From NCBI RefSeq assembly GCF_014805525.1, contig NZ_JACFSZ010000008.1:1-64000 (forward strand): DNA of 64,000 bases, given 5' to 3'. Below are positions 15,281 through 25,020 of the stretch, piece after piece. Both the position numbers and the translations under genes were made by a program. Within the stretch, counting starts at the first letter, position 1. Every line of letters starts with the position of its first letter. The stretch is from Rhabdothermincola sediminis (GTDB taxonomy: Bacteria > Actinomycetota > Acidimicrobiia > Acidimicrobiales > Acidimicrobilacustridaceae). The notes under the pieces are model-generated. The model made no database searches. It saw nothing but the letters and a program-made list of their open reading frames with translations, and was not told the origin of the DNA.

Positions 15281-18200
15281 TCACCATCGGCCCCCGCTGG
15301 TCAGTAGCTGTTCGATCACCCCTTCGGGTGCCGGCCGGGCGATGTGGAACCCCTGTGCCTTGTCACAACCCAACTGGCGCAGCTCGGCGAGCTGTTGCGC
15401 GGTCTCGACCCCCTCGGCCACGGCTTCCAGGCCGAGCGTGTGCGCGAGGGTGATGATCGCGGTGACGATCGCCGAGTCACCCGGATCGCGCCCCAGCCCG
15501 TGCACGAACGATCGGTCGACCTTCAACAGATCGACCGGGAAGCGGCGCAGGTAGCTGAGCGACGAGTAGCCGGTCCCGAAGTCGTCGACCGCCAGCTTGA
15601 CGCCCAGGTGCTTGAGTCGACCCAGGGTCTCGTGGGACATCTCGACGTCGTCCATGAGCACGCTCTCGGTGATTTCGATCTCCACCAGGGCCGGGTCGAC
15701 GCCGGTCGAGGTGAGCACCGTCGCCACCTCGTCCACCACGTCCGGATGGCCGAGCTGGCGCCCGGAGAGGTTGACCGAGACCACGAGCTGGTCGAGCGAC
15801 GGTGTCTGGGCCCGCCAGCGCTGCACTTGGCGGCACGCCTGCTCGAGCACCCATGCCCCGATGGGCACGATGAGCCCGGTCTCTTCCGCCACCCGGATGA
15901 AATCGCCGGGGTTGAGCATTCCTCGCTCGGGGTGTTCCCATCGCAGCAGCGCTTCGACCCCGGAGATGTCGCCGCTCGCGAGGCAGACGACCGGTTGGTA
16001 GAAGACCCGCAGCTCCCGTCGCTCGAGTGCTCGGCGCAGGGCGCTCTCGATGTCGAGCCGGTCGATGGCGTGGGCCCGCATCGTGCTGTCGAACACCACC
16101 CACCGGCCGCGGCCTCGCTCCTTGGCTCGGTACATCGCAGCGTCCGCGTCCCGGATGAGAGCTTCGGGTTCGGCAGTCGGATCCTCCGGGAAGGCGAGGC
16201 CGATGCTGGCCCCGACGAAGACCTCGTTTTCATCTGCCGGGAACGGGCTGTCGAGCGCGGCGATCAACCGTTCCGCGATGGCGATCGCGTCCTTGCGATC
16301 GACCAGGTCCTCGCAGAGCACCACGAACTCGTCTCCACCGAAACGGGCGATCGTGTCGCCCGGGCGAACGGCAGCCTGGAGCCGTTCGGAGATGGCGACC
16401 AGCAGCCGGTCCCCCAGCCCGTGCCCCAGGCTGTCGTTCACGACCTTGAAGTGATCGAGGTCCAGGAAAAGCACGGCCAGCGGGCGCTGGTGTCGCCGGG
16501 ATCGAGCGAGCGCCATCGTGAGCCGATCGATCAACAGGGTGCGGTTGGGGAGGCCCGTGAGCGGGTCGTGGGTGGCCTGGTGCGCGAGCCGGTGCTCGAA
16601 GGCCTTGAGTTCGGAGATGTCTCGCAGCACCGCCGAGTAGTACTCGGCACGACCACGGTGGTCGCGATGGACGAGCAACTGCGCGAGGTGCGGCACTTCG
16701 CTGCCATCGTGGCGCACCAGAGGGATCTCGCCGCTCCAGACGTCGTGGGCGTCGAGCGCGGGGGCGGCGTCCAGCGCCAATCGCTCGATCAGCTCTCCGG
16801 GAAGGTGTTCGAACACATCGAACCCTTCGAGTTCGGCATGCTCGGACAAACCGAAGAACTGTCGGCTCGCTCGGTTGAGGTACAGCAGCCGCCCGCTCGC
16901 GTCGGCCATCGCCACGAGGTCGTTAGTGGCCTCGAAGATGTCGATGAGCCGTTGCGAGTCCTGTTGGGCAGCGATCCGCTCGGTGATGTCTTCGATCGCG
17001 CCGACCGTCCCTGCGAAGGTGCCGTCGTCGTCGTAGAGGGGCGCCGTCTGCACCGCCACCCAGCGGATGTCGCCGTCGGGCCGCACCACCCGGAACTCTT
17101 CTTTCGCAGCTGCCCGCCGTGCCCCGGCCTGCCCGGCGTCCAAGCGGGCGCGGTCGTCGGGGTGGATGATGCGCCGCCAGCCGTGGCCGAGCGCGTGCTC
17201 GATGGCGAAACCGGTGATCTCCTGCCAGCGATGGTTGACGTAGATGCACTCGCCGAGCGCGTTCTGCTGGAAGATCCCCGTAGGCGAGGATCGGGCCAGT
17301 GACCGGAAGAGGCGTTCACTCTCTCGCAGAGCCTGCTCCGCCTGGCGCTGGTCGGTGACGTCGCGGTAATTGGCCACCATCCCGGCGATGGTGCGGTCCT
17401 TGCGCCGGTTGGTGAAGGTGCACTCAAGCCATCGCCAGCTACCGTCACGGTGCCGAACCCGGCACACGATGCTGGACGTCGACCCCGGCTTGCGGAGCGC
17501 GGTCAGGAAGGCCTCGGTCGCCGCTTTGAGGTCATCAGGGTGCGCGTAGTCACCGACCCAGGCACCGAGCAGTTCGTCGTCTGTGTAGCCGATCACCTCG
17601 ACCGCCGAAGGGCTGCACCATCGCACCCTGGCGTCGTCGTCGAGGATCTGGACGACCGAACCGGAGAAGCGCACCAGTGACCGGAACCGCTCTTCGCTCG
17701 CCCGCAGGGCCTCCTCGGCCCGCTTCTGGTCGGTCACGTCGCGGATGTTGATCACCACGGCGCGCACCGCATCGTGGTCGAGGAGGTTGACCGCGACCGC
17801 TTCGGCCCACCGGTAGGTGCCATCCGCGTGCAGCACCCTTGCCTGCAGGCTGGCTCTGGACTGAGGTTCGCTCATCACCTCGGCCAGCGCGGTGGCTACC
17901 CGTTCGACGTCGTCGGGATGCACCCATTCGAAGCGTCTGCTCCTCTGCACCTCCTCGAAGGGCCGGCCGAAGAGCTTTTCGATCGACGGGGTGGCGTAGG
18001 TGATCACCGCCTGACCATCGAGCAGGAGGATGCCGTCGTGGCTGTTGCGCACCAGTGCTTCGAAGCGTTCCTCGCTCTGCTTGCGCACCTGTTCCGCGGT
18101 GAGCCGCCAGCGCACGTCGCGGACGTTGATCACCACACCCTCCAGCCGATCGTCGGTGCGCCACGCGCTGCCCACCACCTCGGCCGGGAGCCACTCCCCG

Positions 18201-18850
18201 GTCGATCGGCGGATGCGCACCACGATCGGATCCGCCGGTCGGTCCGACGTCACCGCTTCGGCCAATCGGTCGAAGGCGGGGGAACGGTCCTCGGGGTGGA
18301 CGAGATCGAAGGCGTTGGTGCCTGTGAGCTCGTCGGTCGACCACCCGAGCATCTCGGTCACCCCGGGACTGACCCAGACGATCTGGCCATGCTCGGAGAT
18401 AACGGCAATGAGATCACGACTGTTCTGCAGCACCGCACGGAGTCGGTCCTCGCTCGCTCTGAGGGCGTCCTCGGCGTGGCGCCGCTCAGTCACGTCTCGG
18501 TAGTTGGCGAAGATCGCACCGATGGACGGGTCGTCCAGATGGTTGCTGGCGACGATCTCGATCCAGCGCCAGGAACCGTCGGCATGGCGCATGCGAAGTT
18601 CCCATCGAAGGGGCTCGCCGGTCCCCGTGATCACTCGCTCCCAGTGAGTTCGGGAGGTCTGGCGATCCTCAGGGTGCAGGATCGTGGTGGGGTCCAAAGC
18701 CAGGTATTGCTCCACCGTGTAGCCCAGCGTGCGCTCCACGGAGGGCGACACGTACCGGACCCGCCCGTCCGGGCCGAGCAGGCTCACGACGTCTCCGGGC
18801 AACCGGGAGAGCATCGAGAGCCGCTCTTCGATGGTGGTCATCGGTTCCAT
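15281..18850 (-). CDS. Multi-PAS diguanylate cyclase/phosphodiesterase (GGDEF-EAL)
   Basis: A 1,189-residue soluble signalling protein controlling cyclic di-GMP. Six PAS domains fill about residues 10-760; most carry a PAC-like HRDGSWRWLE-type segment. GGDEF follows with an intact RFGGDEF at about 838. The EAL domain has EALLRW at about 966, then SVNLSGRQL, EITESVL, DDFGTGYSSL, KVDRSFV and an AEGVET loop. Both catalytic sites look complete, so synthesis and hydrolysis are both possible. No membrane helix is seen. ATG 18850 (or 18841) follows a G-rich site and is preferred over a longer frame from 18907. Confidence 0.92.
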   Translation of the reverse strand: MEPMTTIEERLSMLSRLPGDVVSLLGPDGRVRYVSPSVERTLGYTVEQYLALDPTTILHPEDRQTSRTHWERVITGTGEPLRWELRMRHADGSWRWIEIVASNHLDDPSIGAIFANYRDVTERRHAEDALRASEDRLRAVLQNSRDLIAVISEHGQIVWVSPGVTEMLGWSTDELTGTNAFDLVHPEDRSPAFDRLAEAVTSDRPADPIVVRIRRSTGEWLPAEVVGSAWRTDDRLEGVVINVRDVRWRLTAEQVRKQSEERFEALVRNSHDGILLLDGQAVITYATPSIEKLFGRPFEEVQRSRRFEWVHPDDVERVATALAEVMSEPQSRASLQARVLHADGTYRWAEAVAVNLLDHDAVRAVVINIRDVTDQKRAEEALRASEERFRSLVRFSGSVVQILDDDARVRWCSPSAVEVIGYTDDELLGAWVGDYAHPDDLKAATEAFLTALRKPGSTSSIVCRVRHRDGSWRWLECTFTNRRKDRTIAGMVANYRDVTDQRQAEQALRESERLFRSLARSSPTGIFQQNALGECIYVNHRWQEITGFAIEHALGHGWRRIIHPDDRARLDAGQAGARRAAAKEEFRVVRPDGDIRWVAVQTAPLYDDDGTFAGTVGAIEDITERIAAQQDSQRLIDIFEATNDLVAMADASGRLLYLNRASRQFFGLSEHAELEGFDVFEHLPGELIERLALDAAPALDAHDVWSGEIPLVRHDGSEVPHLAQLLVHRDHRGRAEYYSAVLRDISELKAFEHRLAHQATHDPLTGLPNRTLLIDRLTMALARSRRHQRPLAVLFLDLDHFKVVNDSLGHGLGDRLLVAISERLQAAVRPGDTIARFGGDEFVVLCEDLVDRKDAIAIAERLIAALDSPFPADENEVFVGASIGLAFPEDPTAEPEALIRDADAAMYRAKERGRGRWVVFDSTMRAHAIDRLDIESALRRALERRELRVFYQPVVCLASGDISGVEALLRWEHPERGMLNPGDFIRVAEETGLIVPIGAWVLEQACRQVQRWRAQTPSLDQLVVSVNLSGRQLGHPDVVDEVATVLTSTGVDPALVEIEITESVLMDDVEMSHETLGRLKHLGVKLAVDDFGTGYSSLSYLRRFPVDLLKVDRSFVHGLGRDPGDSAIVTAIITLAHTLGLEAVAEGVETAQQLAELRQLGCDKAQGFHIARPAPEGVIEQLLTSGGRW

Positions 18851-18963
18851 CGAGCTCGTCCGCTCCCCCCAGCTGACCGGCACGCCCGGCCGCGGGCAAC
18901 GCCCCACGGGTTGGTGGGACCATGCTACGGGTCGGTCAGGTGCCGTGCCGGGGGTCGACCTCC

Positions 18964-20079
18964 TCAGCGGTCACGAGTAGCGACGTAGCCGGCCAAGGCG
19001 ACGAGCGCAGCGCGAGCCTCGTCCCGCAACGGCGCTCGTCGTGCCGCGTCGATCGCCTGGTCGGTGAGCGCGGTGATCGACCGCTCGATCTCCCTACGAG
19101 CTCCGCAGGACTCGAGCAACGCTTGGAGGGCGGCGATGCCATTCTCGTCGAGCATCGGGTCGCCCACTCGCTCGAGCAGCGCCGCCTCGTCGCCGGTGCA
19201 GCGCTGCCGGGCCACCGCCAGCAGCGGGGTGGGCTTGCCTTCGAGGAGGTCCTCACCGACCGGCTTGCCCATCCGAGCCGGGTCGCCGAACACGCCGAGC
19301 AGGTCGTCGCGGAGCTGGAAGGCTTCACCCAGCGGCTCGCCGTAGGCGGAGAGCGGACCGGCCAGCTCGTCGAGGAGGCCGGCCAGTGCCGCGCCCAGGT
19401 GCAGGGGCCGCTCGATCGTGTACTTCCCCGACTTGTAGCGCGAAATCCGCCGCGCGGTGGGCAGATCGACCGACCCCCGGGCGGTGCCGACCACATCGAG
19501 GTACTGGCCGATGTTGACCTCGATCGCGAGCTGGTTCCACATCCGGGCTGCTCGCTCGCCCAACCCCACGACCAGCTCGTTCGCCAGGACGTGGGCCAGG
19601 TCGCCCACCAGGATCGCCACCCCCTCCCCGAACCGCCCCGGGTCGCCGACCCAGCCCTCTGCCCGGTGGATCGCCGCGTATTCGACGTGGACCGTCGGCG
19701 CGCCGCGCCGCCGGACGGACTCGTCCATCACGTCGTCGTGGATCAGCGCGAAGGCGTGCAGCAGCTCGAGCGCAGCACCAGCGTCGACGACGACGGGATC
19801 GTCAGGCCTTCCGCCCGCGCCGACGAACGCCCAGTAGCAGAATGCTGGCCGGAGCCGCTTGCCGCCGGACAGCACCAGTCGCCGGATCGACGCCAGCGGT
19901 CGCTCCAGTTCCGGATCGATCGGCACCCACTCGGCGATCGCCTGATCGACCACGGCGGCGAGACGCTCCCGCACCGGTGCTCCGATGACCTCCACCTCAC
20001 CGGGCAGGTCGGGCGGGTCAGCTCGATCGGCTCGCTCGGCAGCCCGCTCGCCCTCCATCGACCCGGACCAGGCGGTCAT
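18964..20079 (-). CDS. Polyprenyl diphosphate synthase (IdsA/GGPP synthase type)
   Basis: A 371-residue trans-prenyltransferase that condenses isopentenyl diphosphate with allylic diphosphates. It contains GGKRLRPAF, the first Asp-rich motif DDVMDES and the second LRDDLLGVFGD, plus RYKSGKYTIERPL before the second site. Chain length is not predictable with confidence. The ATG overlaps the xseB stop (ATGA), so it is cotranscribed with the exonuclease VII genes, an arrangement known in other bacteria where ispA/idsA follows xseB. Confidence 0.9.
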   Translation of the reverse strand: MTAWSGSMEGERAAERADRADPPDLPGEVEVIGAPVRERLAAVVDQAIAEWVPIDPELERPLASIRRLVLSGGKRLRPAFCYWAFVGAGGRPDDPVVVDAGAALELLHAFALIHDDVMDESVRRRGAPTVHVEYAAIHRAEGWVGDPGRFGEGVAILVGDLAHVLANELVVGLGERAARMWNQLAIEVNIGQYLDVVGTARGSVDLPTARRISRYKSGKYTIERPLHLGAALAGLLDELAGPLSAYGEPLGEAFQLRDDLLGVFGDPARMGKPVGEDLLEGKPTPLLAVARQRCTGDEAALLERVGDPMLDENGIAALQALLESCGARREIERSITALTDQAIDAARRAPLRDEARAALVALAGYVATRDR

Positions 20080-20279
20080 TCGGCAGGTTCCTCGAGGATC
20101 TGCTCGATCTCCACCCGGGCATCGAGGATCCGGCCCCGGCAGAAGCGGACGAGGGCCGCCGCTCGGCGGACCTGGGCCGCGAGCCGGTCCACGTCCACGT
20201 CGTCGCCCTCGAGCTCGGCGAGGATCGCCTCCAGCTCGGCGACGGCCGCCGCGTACGTGAGCTCCTCGTCCTCAGCCAT
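20076..20279 (-). CDS. xseB: Exodeoxyribonuclease VII small subunit
   Basis: A 67-residue coiled-coil protein starting MAEDEELTYAAAVAELEAIL, with the conserved AELEAILAELE and ALVRFCRG segments of XseB. Several copies bind each large subunit. It overlaps the xseA stop by 8 nt and the next gene by 4 nt. Confidence 0.93.
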   Translation of the reverse strand: MAEDEELTYAAAVAELEAILAELEGDDVDVDRLAAQVRRAAALVRFCRGRILDARVEIEQILEEPAE

Positions 20280-21552
20280 CGCTAGCCATCGTTCCCACTG
20301 CCCCGCGTCGGTCGAGCTCGACCCGCTCTACCCGGCTCACCACCGTCCCGTCGACGAGCACGGTCACGAGCTGCTGGCCCTCGGTGAGGTCCCGAGCCGT
20401 GCGAACCACCCGACCGGACGGATCCGTGGTGATCGACCAGCCCCGGGCCATCGCCCGTTCGGGGTCGACCGCAGCCACCCGGGCCGTGTCCCGGTCGAGC
20501 CGCAGCTCGGCCCTCTCCAGCGCGGCGAGCGCGGCTCGTGCGGCGCGCCGCTCGGCGTCGATCGTGCGTTGGTGCTGGCGCTCGAGGGTCGCGCTCGACA
20601 AACGGACGAGCGAGGCGAGCGATGCGTCGAGGCGCCGCTCGTAGCGCTGGACGAGCACGGAGGACCGGGAGCCGATCGCGTGCCACAGCGTGTCCACCCG
20701 TTCGATCGAGCGCCGGACGTGTTCCACTAGCCGCGCCGCGCAGGCGGTGGGCGTCTTGCAGGAGGAGTGCGCCACGGCATCGGTGACCGATGTGTCGGTC
20801 TCGTGCCCGATGCCGGTCGTCACGGGCACCGGCATCATCGCCACCGCGCGGGCCACGATCTCGTGGTCGAACAGCGCCAGGTCGGTCTTGGCGCCGCCGC
20901 CCCGGATGATCGCCACCACGTCGACCGGTGCGTCACGGAGGTGCTCGAGGGCCGCCACCAGCGTGTGCTCCGCCCCCTGGCCTTGCATCCGCGCCGGTGC
21001 CAGCACGACCCGCCATGCCAGCCCGCTCGCTTCCAGCTCGTGCACGAAGTCGGCCATCGCGGCACTGCCCGGGCTGGTGACCAGCCCGACCCGTAGCGGC
21101 CCGGGAGGCAACGTCAGGTTCCGGTTGCGTTCCGCCAGCCCTTCACGGGTCAGGATCTCGAGCACCCGCTGGCGGTCGGTGGCGATCAGACCGAGTGTGT
21201 AGTCCGGGTCGATCCCCGACATGCGGAGCTGCAGCCGTCCCTGCTGGGTGAACAGCTCGATCCGCCCCCGGATGCGGATGCTCATCCCGTCGGCCATGCG
21301 TACACCCCCCGCCTGCCGGAGCACCGTGTTGACGTACTGCCGCGCGGCGGCGAACAACACCACCCCGATCGAGGCGTCGGGCGGCTCGCCCGGCGGACCG
21401 GGATCGACGAGGTGGAAGTAGACGTGACCGGCTGGCGAGCGCGACAAGTTGGCGATCTGGCCCTGCACCCACACCTCGCGAGGGAACCAGGCGTTCAGCG
21501 CGGTGTGGATGCCGGACGTGAGCTCGCGGACCGTGAAGGTGCCGGACTCCAT
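20272..21552 (-). CDS. xseA: Exodeoxyribonuclease VII large subunit
   Basis: A 426-residue nuclease subunit that degrades single-stranded DNA from both ends. The N-terminal OB fold holds VWVQGQIANLSRSPAGHVYF. The catalytic domain includes VGLVTSPGSAAMADF, AIIRGGGAKTDL and GIGHETDTSVTD, followed by a long C-terminal coiled coil that binds XseB. TAGGTT (21559-21564, minus) lies 6 nt before ATG 21552, so it is probably the leaderless first gene of xseA-xseB-prenyltransferase. Confidence 0.95.
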   Translation of the reverse strand: MESGTFTVRELTSGIHTALNAWFPREVWVQGQIANLSRSPAGHVYFHLVDPGPPGEPPDASIGVVLFAAARQYVNTVLRQAGGVRMADGMSIRIRGRIELFTQQGRLQLRMSGIDPDYTLGLIATDRQRVLEILTREGLAERNRNLTLPPGPLRVGLVTSPGSAAMADFVHELEASGLAWRVVLAPARMQGQGAEHTLVAALEHLRDAPVDVVAIIRGGGAKTDLALFDHEIVARAVAMMPVPVTTGIGHETDTSVTDAVAHSSCKTPTACAARLVEHVRRSIERVDTLWHAIGSRSSVLVQRYERRLDASLASLVRLSSATLERQHQRTIDAERRAARAALAALERAELRLDRDTARVAAVDPERAMARGWSITTDPSGRVVRTARDLTEGQQLVTVLVDGTVVSRVERVELDRRGAVGTMASDG

Positions 21553-21638
21553 CGCCCGAACCTACCCCGGGCCGGCCCTCACCCCCATCCCGTGTCGAGC
21601 TCCCTGGCCGACGGGGGATCCTGGTCGTGGGGCCGTCG

Positions 21639-21644
21639 TAGGAT
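21639..21644 (+). promoter_or_regulatory. -10 box TAGGAT of the GH36 gene
   Basis: TAGGAT lies 8 nt before GTG 21653 and supports that start over the frame that opens at 21449 inside the antisense xseA gene. Confidence 0.45.
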
Positions 21645-21652
21645 CCCCGCTC

Positions 21653-23416
21653 GTGGAGCCGGTGGTCGAGCGCATCGTGGCAACGATCGGGGATGTGTCC
21701 TGTTCATCGCCGGTCACGGGCCCGGGCACTGTGCACGTGGGCGGCCTCGACGTCGCGTTGGGCGAGGTACGGCCGGGCACCCCCGTGGCGTGGTCCCTGA
21801 CCAATGCCGGGGACGCGCCGGTGCGGGTGCGGTCGGTCGCGGTCGTGTTCCGGCTTCCCGGGATCACCGGGCCCCTACGGATGCTGCGCCACGGGTACCA
21901 GTCGTGGTCCCGCACCGACGTCGCGGTCTTCGGGGTCGACCGGGATCCGTCCACCACCCCGGGCTCGGTCGAGATGATGCAGGGCATCCACCACGCTGAC
22001 CAGCGCCGGGCGTTGGACGGCGAGCTGCGCTCCGAGTGGCTCACCGTGCTCCGGGACGCCGGTGGGCGCTCGATGCTCGCCGGGTTCGATGCGGGGGTCG
22101 AGCACGACGGCACGTGGCGGCTACGACCGTCCGGCGATCCGGGCGCCACCCCCGAGCTGTGGGCGGAGGCGTTTCTCGGTGATGCCCAGCTCGGGCCGGG
22201 CGAGTCCCGAGCGTTGCACCCGTTCGTGACCGAGCCGGTCGCCGACGGTGACGTGTGCGCGGCCCTCGATCGCTGGGCCCGCCGGGTCGGCTCGCTGGGC
22301 GGGGCCCGGATCTCGGCGCCGTACCAGGTCGGCTGGTGCTCCTGGTACCACTACTTCCACGGGGTCACCGAGCAGCACGTCCGCGACAACTTGTCCCTGG
22401 CGGGGAACTGGCCCTTCGAGGTGTTCCAGATCGACGACGGCTATCAGTCCGCGATCGGCGACTGGCTCACCACCAACGAGAAGTTCCCCTCGTCACTCGA
22501 CGCGCTGGCCGGCGTGATCGCGGCGGCCGGACGCCGGCCGGGGATCTGGTTGGCGCCGTTCATCGTGGCCCCCGATTCGGAGATCGCCCGGCGCCATCCC
22601 GAGTGGTTGGCCCGCTTCGCCGACGGCCAGCCGCTGTGGGGCATGGTCAACCCGGAGTGGGGTGGTGGTCGCGGTGGGGTCATGTACGCGCTCGACACCA
22701 CCCGGCCCGAGGTCCTCGCCCACATCGAGGAGGTCTGCCGCTCGCTCGTGGAAGCGGGCTTCACCTACCTGAAGCTCGATTTCACCTTCGCGCCCTCATT
22801 CGACGGCGTGTGGTCCGATCCGTCGTGCACCCCTGCCCAGCGGGTGCGCGCCGGCTACGAGGCGGTCAGGCGAGGGGCGGGTGACGGCACGTTCCTGCTG
22901 GGGTGCGGGGTTCCGCTCAGCCACGTGGTCGGACTGGTCGACGGCAACCGCATCGGCCCTGATGTCGCTCCGTCGTGGTCGTTGCCGGGCACTGCGGTCA
23001 CGTTGCCGGGCTACGAGGCCACCGCGCCCGCCACCCTGCACAGCTGGGCGAGCACCCTGTCCCGGAGCTTCATGCACCGGCGGCTGTGGCTGAACGATCC
23101 GGACTGCCTGATGCTGCGCACCGACGAGACGGATCTCACCGTCGAGGCGATCACGACATGGGCGCACGCGGTGGCGGTGTCCGGCGGCATGGCCCTCGTG
23201 TCCGATGACCTCGCCCTGCTCGGTGCCGGTGCCCGATCGCTCCTCGACGACGTGGTGGTGATCGGGCGCGCCGCCGATCGGGCCGCGATCGAAGGTGCTG
23301 CACCCCGCTGCGAGGACCTGATGGACGCAGCGGTCCCCACGACCCTCACCGCCGCCGGCTACGCACTCACGGCCGATCCGGCCACCGCCACGTCCACGCT
23401 GTCACGCCCGGCTTGA
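21653..23416 (+). CDS. Glycoside hydrolase family 36 (alpha-galactosidase-like)
   Basis: A 587-residue glycosidase. The N-terminal beta-sandwich is followed by a TIM barrel with [24 protein letters not shown] and the nucleophile Asp in TYLKLDFTF. The acid/base Asp is probably in [10 protein letters not shown], and a C-terminal beta domain follows. It is shorter than the classic 700-residue enzymes. No signal peptide is present, so it acts on imported oligosaccharides. No sugar transporter adjoins it, and the exact linkage specificity is not predictable. Confidence 0.85.
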   Translation: MEPVVERIVATIGDVSCSSPVTGPGTVHVGGLDVALGEVRPGTPVAWSLTNAGDAPVRVRSVAVVFRLPGITGPLRMLRHGYQSWSRTDVAVFGVDRDPSTTPGSVEMMQGIHHADQRRALDGELRSEWLTVLRDAGGRSMLAGFDAGVEHDGTWRLRPSGDPGATPELWAEAFLGDAQLGPGESRALHPFVTEPVADGDVCAALDRWARRVGSLGGARISAPYQVGWCSWYHYFHGVTEQHVRDNLSLAGNWPFEVFQIDDGYQSAIGDWLTTNEKFPSSLDALAGVIAAAGRRPGIWLAPFIVAPDSEIARRHPEWLARFADGQPLWGMVNPEWGGGRGGVMYALDTTRPEVLAHIEEVCRSLVEAGFTYLKLDFTFAPSFDGVWSDPSCTPAQRVRAGYEAVRRGAGDGTFLLGCGVPLSHVVGLVDGNRIGPDVAPSWSLPGTAVTLPGYEATAPATLHSWASTLSRSFMHRRLWLNDPDCLMLRTDETDLTVEAITTWAHAVAVSGGMALVSDDLALLGAGARSLLDDVVVIGRAADRAAIEGAAPRCEDLMDAAVPTTLTAAGYALTADPATATSTLSRPA

Positions 23417-23463
23417 GCATCGGGCCGCCAGGGGCGGCGGGAGGCGACGCTACGGTGAGGACG

Positions 23464-24234
23464 ATGCTCATCGGTGGTCACGTCAGCCCGGACGATCCCA
23501 TCGGCACGGCCGCCGCCGAGGGGGCCGAGTGCGTGCAGATCTTCCTCGGCAACCCGCAGAGCTGGAAGGCACCCAAGCCCCGTGACGACGCGGACGCCCT
23601 GCGGGCCTCGCCGGTGCCGATCTACGTGCACGCGCCCTACCTGGTGAACCTGGCATCGCCGAACAACCGGGTGCGGATCCCCTCCCGCAAGATCCTCCAA
23701 CAGACCTGCGACGCCGCCTCCGCCATCGGCGCCCGAGCCGTGATCGTGCACGGCGGGCACATCACCGAGGACGACGACGAGCGAGCGGGCTTCGAACGGT
23801 GGCGCAAGGCGATGGAGCAGCTCGAGTCCGACGTGCCCGTCTATCTCGAGAACACCGCGGGTGGCGATCACGCCATGGCTCGCCACTTCGACACCATCGC
23901 CCGGCTGTGGGATCACATCGCGGAGTTCGGCGTGGGGTTCTGCCTCGACACCTGCCATGCCCACGCTGCCGGCGAGGACCTCCTGAGTGCCGTCGACCGG
24001 ATCAGGTCGATCACCGGCCGCATCGACCTGGTCCACTGCAACGACTCCAAGGACGCCTACGGCTCGGGTCGCGACCGCCACGAGCACCTCGGGCGGGGGA
24101 TGATCGACCCCGACGCCCTGGTGGTGGTCGTGCGCGAGGCAGGAGCCCCGGTCATCTGCGAGACCGGGGACGACGCCCGCAAGGACGACATCGCCTGGTT
24201 GCGCCAGCGGGTCCAGGTCGACTCGAGCACCTAG
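23464..24234 (+). CDS. nfo: Endonuclease IV (AP endonuclease family 2)
   Basis: A 256-residue TIM-barrel zinc endonuclease that incises DNA at abasic sites. It begins MLIGGHVS, like other Nfo proteins, and carries metal-ligand segments [37 protein letters not shown] and [26 protein letters not shown] at 23451-23456 lies 7 nt before ATG 23464. A TTG overlapping the GH36 stop would add 17 unconserved residues and is not favoured. Confidence 0.92.
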   Translation: MLIGGHVSPDDPIGTAAAEGAECVQIFLGNPQSWKAPKPRDDADALRASPVPIYVHAPYLVNLASPNNRVRIPSRKILQQTCDAASAIGARAVIVHGGHITEDDDERAGFERWRKAMEQLESDVPVYLENTAGGDHAMARHFDTIARLWDHIAEFGVGFCLDTCHAHAAGEDLLSAVDRIRSITGRIDLVHCNDSKDAYGSGRDRHEHLGRGMIDPDALVVVVREAGAPVICETGDDARKDDIAWLRQRVQVDSST

Positions 24235-24243
24235 TCTCCGGCC

Positions 24244-25014
24244 ATGAGCAACGACGGGGGATCCCTGTTCGACCTCGATGGCCGGGTGGCCATCGTCACC
24301 GGTGGGAGCCGGGGGCTCGGCCGGGCCATCAGTCTGGGCTACGCAGCGGCCGGGGCGAAGGTCGTGATCGCCAGCCGCAAGCAGGCCAACTGCGAGGCTC
24401 TGGCCCGGGAGATCGAAGCGGCGGGTGGTGAGGCCCTCCCCGTCGCCACCCACGTGGGCAAGGTCGAGGAGATCGAGCGGCTGGTCGACACCACGGTCGC
24501 CACCTTCGGCCGGCTGGACATCCTGGTCAACAACGCGGCCAACCCCCTGGGCGGGATGCTGACCGAGGTCACCGAGCTGGCCTTCGAGAAGAGCTACGCG
24601 GTGAACGTCAAGGGCCCGCTGTTCCTCTCGGCCCGAGCGGTCGATCACCTGGCCGCATCGGGACACGGGGTGATCGTGAACGTGATCACGGCGGGAGCAT
24701 TCAACCCGGGCGAGTCGCTCGGGCTGTACTGCTCGGGCAAGGCCGCGCTGTGGAACCTGACGAAGGTCATGGCCAAGGAGTGGGCACCGCGAGGTGTGCG
24801 GGTGAACGCCCTCGCGCCAGGGCCGTTCGCCACCGACATGATGGCGGCGACCTACGAGGTCCCCGAGTTCCGCGACGCCATCGTGGCGTCGACCCTGCTG
24901 AAGCGCATCGCCGACCCCGAGGAGATCGTGGGGGCCGCCCTGTTCCTCGCCAGTGACGCCTCGTCGTACATGACCGGATCGGTGCTCCCGATCGACGGCG
25001 GCATCATGGCCTGA
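24244..25014 (+). CDS. Short-chain dehydrogenase/reductase
   Basis: A 256-residue NAD(P)-dependent oxidoreductase. The Rossmann motif is TGGSRGLG, the stabilising motif is NNAA and the catalytic Tyr-Lys pair is YCSGK. The usual catalytic Ser 13 residues before Tyr is a Thr here (VNVITAGAF), which may still function. The substrate is unknown; the sequence resembles 3-oxoacyl-ACP reductase-like SDRs. TAGTCT lies 6 nt before ATG 24244. Confidence 0.85.
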   Translation: MSNDGGSLFDLDGRVAIVTGGSRGLGRAISLGYAAAGAKVVIASRKQANCEALAREIEAAGGEALPVATHVGKVEEIERLVDTTVATFGRLDILVNNAANPLGGMLTEVTELAFEKSYAVNVKGPLFLSARAVDHLAASGHGVIVNVITAGAFNPGESLGLYCSGKAALWNLTKVMAKEWAPRGVRVNALAPGPFATDMMAATYEVPEFRDAIVASTLLKRIADPEEIVGAALFLASDASSYMTGSVLPIDGGIMA

Positions 25015-25020
25015 CGCGGA

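Noticed and set aside
15344-17302. A 652-codon plus-strand frame
   Set aside because: It is the antisense shadow of the GGDEF-EAL gene, has no recognisable domains and shows the composition expected of a GC-rich complementary frame.
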